Assembly (NCBI RefSeq): GCF_002835935.1
Contig: NZ_PJCF01000013.1
Span: 1-64,000, forward strand
Length of the DNA stretch: 64,000 nt
Origin: Paraglaciecola sp. MB-3u-78
GTDB taxonomy: Bacteria; Pseudomonadota; Gammaproteobacteria; Enterobacterales; Alteromonadaceae
Reading direction: 5' to 3'
Shown here: in pieces, positions 59,940 through 64,000 of the stretch
Position numbering within the stretch: the first letter of the stretch is position 1
Layout: each line of letters starts with the position of its first letter
Notes under the pieces: generated by a model
Database searches by the model: none
Told to the model about the DNA's origin: nothing
The model's input: the letters and a program-made list of their open reading frames with translations, nothing else
Translations under genes and position numbers: made by a program

Positions 59940-60671
59940 TTACTCAGCAGCTTCTACGAACTCACCTTTTTCAGCTTGCGCTTCTAGGTTTTGATCTCGG
60001 CCACTGATAACAGCATCAGCTGCAGCGTTCAAATAAAGTTGAACGGCACGGATAGCATCATCGTTACCAGGTACGATGTAATCAACACCATCTGGGTTTG
60101 AGTTAGTATCAACAATTGAAACAACTGGGATACCAAGGTTGCCCGCTTCAGTGATAGCAATGTGCTCATGGTCTGCATCAACAACGAATAACACGTCTGG
60201 TAAACCACCCATGTTTTTGATCCCACCAAGACTAGTTTCAAGCTTAGTCATTTCACGAGTAAGCATTAACACTTCTTTTTTGGTCAATTTTTCGAACGTA
60301 CCGTCTTGGCTTTGCTGCTCAAGTTCTTTTAAACGTTTGATTGACTGACGAACTGTTTTCCAGTTAGTTAACATTCCGCCTAACCAGCGTTTGTTTACAT
60401 AAAATTGGTCACATTTGTCTGCTGCGTCTTTCACGGCATCACTTGCTGCGCGCTTAGTACCAACAAAAAGGATTTTACCTTTCTTAGAAGCTATGTTGCC
60501 AACAAAGTTAAGTGCTTCGTTGAACATAGGAACTGTTTTTTCAAGATTGATGATATGAACTTTATTTCGTGACCCAAAGATGAAGGGTTTCATTTTTGGG
60601 TTCCAATAACGAGTTTGGTGTCCAAAGTGTACGCCTGCCTGAAGCATGTCGCGCATAGATACATTTGCCAT
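59940..60671 (-). CDS. rpsB: Small ribosomal subunit protein uS2
   Basis: A 243-aa ribosomal protein with [89 protein letters not shown] and [20 protein letters not shown]. The acidic C terminus is typical. It is the first gene of the block and is known to autoregulate through its leader in gammaproteobacteria. Confidence 0.98.
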   Translation of the reverse strand: MANVSMRDMLQAGVHFGHQTRYWNPKMKPFIFGSRNKVHIINLEKTVPMFNEALNFVGNIASKKGKILFVGTKRAASDAVKDAADKCDQFYVNKRWLGGMLTNWKTVRQSIKRLKELEQQSQDGTFEKLTKKEVLMLTREMTKLETSLGGIKNMGGLPDVLFVVDADHEHIAITEAGNLGIPVVSIVDTNSNPDGVDYIVPGNDDAIRAVQLYLNAAADAVISGRDQNLEAQAEKGEFVEAAE

Positions 60672-60896
60672 TATAAAAATTCCTTAATAGGGGTTAGGCC
60701 TCCATACATCCCAGTTCTCGATCCACTTAGAATAATTCTAATTAGAAAAACGCTTAGCAGACACCCCGAAAAATGTGTCGATGTATGTGTGATATTTACG
60801 CTAATTTACTTAGCTACTTCGCGATAATTACGTGGGGCTCTCACCCTCATTAATTTCAGCGGTGCGCTTTATAGCATGAGGATGGGATGTATTCAA
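60672..60896 (-). promoter_or_regulatory. rpsB promoter and long leader
   Basis: On the minus strand TTGAAT (60891-60896), a 17-nt spacer and TATAAA (60868-60873) give a near-consensus promoter with a GC-rich start region (GCGCACC), as in growth-rate-controlled operons. Transcription from about 60861 leaves a ~190-nt leader before the rpsB ATG. Long conserved rpsB leaders mediate repression by S2 in gammaproteobacteria, so that role is likely here. The remaining 60897-61245 stretch contains the map upstream region, with no further gene seen. Confidence 0.75.
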
Positions 60897-61245
60897 GTAA
60901 ATTCTTCATAATGACTTTTAAAATCAAGCCACAATCTTTAAGCTAAGCCCAAGATATTATTACATAAAAGTCAGTATCCGCCATACATCAAAATAAACCA
61001 AAAACATTCGCGCAACTGATATCCATTGTAACTTTGGGAAAATTAGCGGATTTACTGATCTCGGTCAAAACGCTCCTAGCTTACCTAGTTTCATTATTCT
61101 TGCCGTATTTGAAAAGCATTTTTTATCATTGTTTCGAATAGAACCAGAAATTTCAATAACCATATTTATTCAGCTCTGGCGGGATACACTCCGAAAAGAT
61201 ACAATAGCCGGTATTCAACGAATTGTATTTAGTAGGAATAAAGCA

Positions 61246-62037
61246 TTGCCCATCACAATTAAAACTACAGCTGAAATTGAAAAAATGCGCGTCGCTGGCC
61301 GCCTCGCTGCAGATGTATTACAAATGATCGGTGAATATGTCAAAAAAGGTGTAACCACCAACGAGCTTGATCAGATTTGTCACGATTACATTGTTGATGT
61401 GCAAAAGTGCATCCCTGCGCCTCTTAATTATGGTAGCCCGCCTTTCCCAAAATCTATTTGTACTTCAGTCAACCATGTTATTTGTCATGGCATTCCTGCT
61501 GATAAACAACTCAAAGATGGGGACTCAGTCAATATTGATGTAACGGTCATTAAAGATGGTTATCACGGCGACACCTCCAAAATGTTTGTAGTAGGCAAAG
61601 CCTCCATCATGACTGAAAGACTGATTAGGGTGACACAAGAGTCTTTGTATAAAGGAATAAAAATGGTCAAACCGGGCGCTCGATTAGGAGACATTGGCCA
61701 TGTTATTCAGCAATATGCTGAAAGTCACAATTATTCAATTGTGCGTGAATATTGTGGTCATGGCATAGGTGCCAACTTTCATGAAGACCCCCAAGTAGTG
61801 CATTACGGAAAACCCAACACCGGAGAAACCCTTGAAGAGGGAATGTGCTTTACCATTGAACCGATGATCAATGCAGGTAAACGTTATTCAAAAGTATTAC
61901 CTGATAAATGGACTGTGGTCACCAAAGACAGAAGTTTAAGCGCGCAGTGGGAACATACCTTGCTGGTCACTGCAAAGGGCGTCGAAATTTTAACCTTACG
62001 AGACGACGAAGATATTGACCGTGTTATTAACCACTAA
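61246..62037 (+). CDS. map: Type I methionine aminopeptidase
   Basis: Removes the initiator Met from new proteins. I choose TTG 61246 (AGGA 8 nt upstream), giving 263 aa, one less than E. coli, with the normal N terminus LPITIKTTAEIEKMRVAGR. The frame is open to ATG 61129, but those 39 extra residues are not family-like. Metal ligands are seen in NIDVTVIKDGYHGDTSKMF (two Asp), REYCGHGIG (His), FTIEPMI (Glu) and QWEHTLLVT (Glu). It is divergent from rpsB and followed by glnD, the conserved arrangement. Confidence 0.95.
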   Translation: MPITIKTTAEIEKMRVAGRLAADVLQMIGEYVKKGVTTNELDQICHDYIVDVQKCIPAPLNYGSPPFPKSICTSVNHVICHGIPADKQLKDGDSVNIDVTVIKDGYHGDTSKMFVVGKASIMTERLIRVTQESLYKGIKMVKPGARLGDIGHVIQQYAESHNYSIVREYCGHGIGANFHEDPQVVHYGKPNTGETLEEGMCFTIEPMINAGKRYSKVLPDKWTVVTKDRSLSAQWEHTLLVTAKGVEILTLRDDEDIDRVINH

Positions 62038-62177
62038 CTCAACATTAGACTCGATATAACCAATCAAACCTTATGATAAATAATTATTGCTTGCCGTAAA
62101 TAGTTATTTGTCATAACCCATGATTCACGTAATTTGTGCCAATAAATCAGGCCGTCACTCATTTAAAGGTATTCACA

Positions 62178-64000
62178 TTGTCTCTACAAAGCCTACTTAG
62201 CCAAATAAAACTGATCAACAGCACAGATAATATTGCTGCTTACAAAACCATAGTCGCAAATAGTTACGAATGGCTAGATAGTGAATTAGGTACAGGAGAA
62301 GTAACAGGACTGGTGTTAGGCAGGGCCACATTAGTGGATGCATTGCTAAGGCATATCTGGCAATTAATGGACTTGCATCATGAGCAACATTTAACGTTAG
62401 TTGCAGTAGGTGGATATGGAAGAGGACAACTACAACCTCACTCGGATATCGATTTACTGGTGCTAAGCAAAAAATCATTATCTACAAAACAGCAAGAGCG
62501 TATAAGCCAGTTCATTACACTTTTATGGGATATTGGATTAGATGTTGGGCAATCCGTGCGCACCATCAAAGAAACGTTTCAACTGGCTAAACAAGACGTC
62601 ACTATAGCCACAAACTTAGTCGAAGCACGTATTTTAAGTGGCTGTCAGGCAACCTTTGAAGGCTTACAAGAAAAACTCAGTTCACGGGGATATTGGAGCA
62701 GTAAAGATTTTTTCTTGGCAAAATATCAAGAACAAAAACAACGTCATAGAAAATTCAAAGACACGTCATATAACTTAGAGCCTAACGTCAAAGAAAGCCC
62801 AGGCTGTTTAAGAGACATTCAATCTATTGGGTGGGTTGCAAAGAAACATTTTAACGCCGTAGACGGCAAAGATTTGGTAGCACATGGTTATTTTAATCAG
62901 CAAGAATTTGATGAATTAATAGAATGTCGAGAAAACCTTTGGCGAATTAGGTTTGCTTTACACATTGTGGCTGGTCGCAGCGAAAACCGCTTATTGTTCG
63001 ACTATCAAACTGATGTAGCCACACGCCTAGGTTATGGTGACGAAGGCAAAGCATCAGTAGAACGCATGATGAAATCCTTTTTCAGAACTGTTAGGCGCAT
63101 TAGTGAACTGAACAAAATGTTAATGCAACGTTTTAGTCAAGACGTACTGAACTTAAATGTAAAACAACATATTGAAATTAATACAGATTTTGAACTACTC
63201 GATGGTTATATTGCCCCGACTAAAGAAAACGTGTTTGCATCTCCGGAAGCCATTTTACAATTTTTACTACTGATTGCCGATACCCCTCAAATAAAAGATC
63301 TACACTCAAATTGCCTGCGGCAATTACGTTTGGCAAGACGTAAATTTCGTAAGCAATATTATGTAGAACGAGTCGAATGTCGTGAATTATTTTTACAATT
63401 AGCCAAACATCCTAACTTCTTCGCGTTAGGCTGGGATATTATGCATAAACATGGCATTTTACAGGCTTATATCCCACAGTGGGATCACATAGTAGGCATG
63501 ATGCAATTTGATTTATTCCATGCCTACACTGTCGACGAACATACTCATCGATTGGTAAAAAACATTTATCATTATTCACAACCCGACAATAAAGAATTCC
63601 CCCGTTGTGGAAATATTGTTAAAAACCTTGATAAACCAGAGCTGTTATACATTGCTGCTATTTATCACGATATTGGCAAGGGCCGTAATGGTGACCACTC
63701 TAAACTGGGTGCAGTGGACGTAGAAGAGTTTTGTCATCGTCATGGTATCAATGCTAAAGATACAGAACTGATTAGGTGGTTAGTAGAAAGTCATCTGTTA
63801 ATGTCTGTTATCGCTCAAAGGCGAGATATCTACGACCCAACGGTGATCAACGAGTTTGCACAAGCGGTGCGTACCCACAACAATTTAAACCACTTATATG
63901 TATTAACCCTCGCAGATATTCGGGCAACTAATGACAATCTATGGAACGATTGGAAAGCGACACTCTTAAGAGAATTATATTTACTCACACAAAAAGCCCT
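62178..64000 (+). CDS. glnD: PII uridylyltransferase/uridylyl-removing enzyme, 5' part
   Basis: Senses glutamine and modifies PII proteins (GlnB/GlnK) in nitrogen control. The start is TTG 62178 (AAAGG 8 nt upstream). The 607 codons visible are open to the window end; the full protein is usually about 850-900 aa. The nucleotidyltransferase site is GGYGRG (78-83) with HSDID (H88, D90, D92). The uridylyl-removing HD domain has YHDIGKG (H497, D498) and continues to the edge. The C-terminal ACT domains lie outside the window. Confidence 0.95.
   Translation, partial: MSLQSLLSQIKLINSTDNIAAYKTIVANSYEWLDSELGTGEVTGLVLGRATLVDALLRHIWQLMDLHHEQHLTLVAVGGYGRGQLQPHSDIDLLVLSKKSLSTKQQERISQFITLLWDIGLDVGQSVRTIKETFQLAKQDVTIATNLVEARILSGCQATFEGLQEKLSSRGYWSSKDFFLAKYQEQKQRHRKFKDTSYNLEPNVKESPGCLRDIQSIGWVAKKHFNAVDGKDLVAHGYFNQQEFDELIECRENLWRIRFALHIVAGRSENRLLFDYQTDVATRLGYGDEGKASVERMMKSFFRTVRRISELNKMLMQRFSQDVLNLNVKQHIEINTDFELLDGYIAPTKENVFASPEAILQFLLLIADTPQIKDLHSNCLRQLRLARRKFRKQYYVERVECRELFLQLAKHPNFFALGWDIMHKHGILQAYIPQWDHIVGMMQFDLFHAYTVDEHTHRLVKNIYHYSQPDNKEFPRCGNIVKNLDKPELLYIAAIYHDIGKGRNGDHSKLGAVDVEEFCHRHGINAKDTELIRWLVESHLLMSVIAQRRDIYDPTVINEFAQAVRTHNNLNHLYVLTLADIRATNDNLWNDWKATLLRELYLLTQKA

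Noticed and set aside
61129-61245. Extended N terminus for map
   Set aside because: The 39 residues are not family-like, and a ribosome site sits just before the TTG where similarity begins.
62215-62478. Minus-strand 87-aa open frame
   Set aside because: It lies wholly inside the glnD coding sequence, whose nucleotidyltransferase motif is clear.

Overview
The window reads as a chromosomal segment of a marine gammaproteobacterium of the order Alteromonadales, most like Glaciecola/Paraglaciecola/Alteromonas. This is inferred from protein character, moderate AT richness, a complete leucine/isovalerate (liu) cluster under a MerR-type LiuR, and several gammaproteobacterial core operons in standard order. 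No database search was possible, so the genus is a judgement, not a result.

Region 1 (1-4700) is a decayed edge. It holds palindromic direct repeats, a small unknown gene that looks frameshifted, a relic of an IS6-type transposase, an intact pseudo-receiver/TPR protein, a 44-codon stub of a short-chain dehydrogenase, kynureninase, and a frameshifted N-terminal relic of a secreted alpha/beta hydrolase. Region 2 (4710-13374) is the leucine catabolic unit: acetyl-CoA acetyltransferase diverges from liuR-liuA-liuB-liuC-liuD-liuE plus a small membrane protein gene, with a perfect LiuR-type palindrome between them. Region 3 (13450-20213) is mixed: lgt, glgC, an alpha/beta hydrolase with an MFS transporter, a double-hotdog thioesterase and an HDOD protein.

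Region 4 (20771-31484, all minus strand) carries aspS-nudB-ruvC-ruvA-ruvB and then ybgC-tolQ-tolR-tolA-tolB-pal-cpoB, ending in two identical tRNA-Lys(UUU) genes. A plus-strand promoter and terminator pair between ybgC and ruvB suggests an undescribed small RNA. Region 5 (31662-39868, plus strand) has an ABC ATPase with a giant permease/M1-peptidase fusion, a class III CoA-transferase, a hotdog thioesterase, and a second pseudo-receiver/TPR paralogue interrupted by an in-frame amber codon.

Region 6 (39913-60671, minus strand) is the classic essential block rpsB-tsf-pyrH-frr-uppS-cdsA-dxr-rseP-bamA-skp-lpxD-fabZ-lpxA-lpxB-rnhB-dnaE-accA, followed by tilS. It covers translation, isoprenoid and phospholipid synthesis, outer-membrane assembly, lipid A synthesis and replication. 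Region 7 (61246-64000, plus strand) diverges from rpsB with map and the first two thirds of glnD, which runs off the window.

The least ordinary items are the pair of long TPR proteins whose receiver domains both lack the phosphoacceptor aspartate (one with a premature stop), the candidate sRNA, the gene graveyard around kynU, and two minisatellites that each copy the 3' end of a gene (ruvC, lpxB). I did not find a large, clearly novel multi-gene system.
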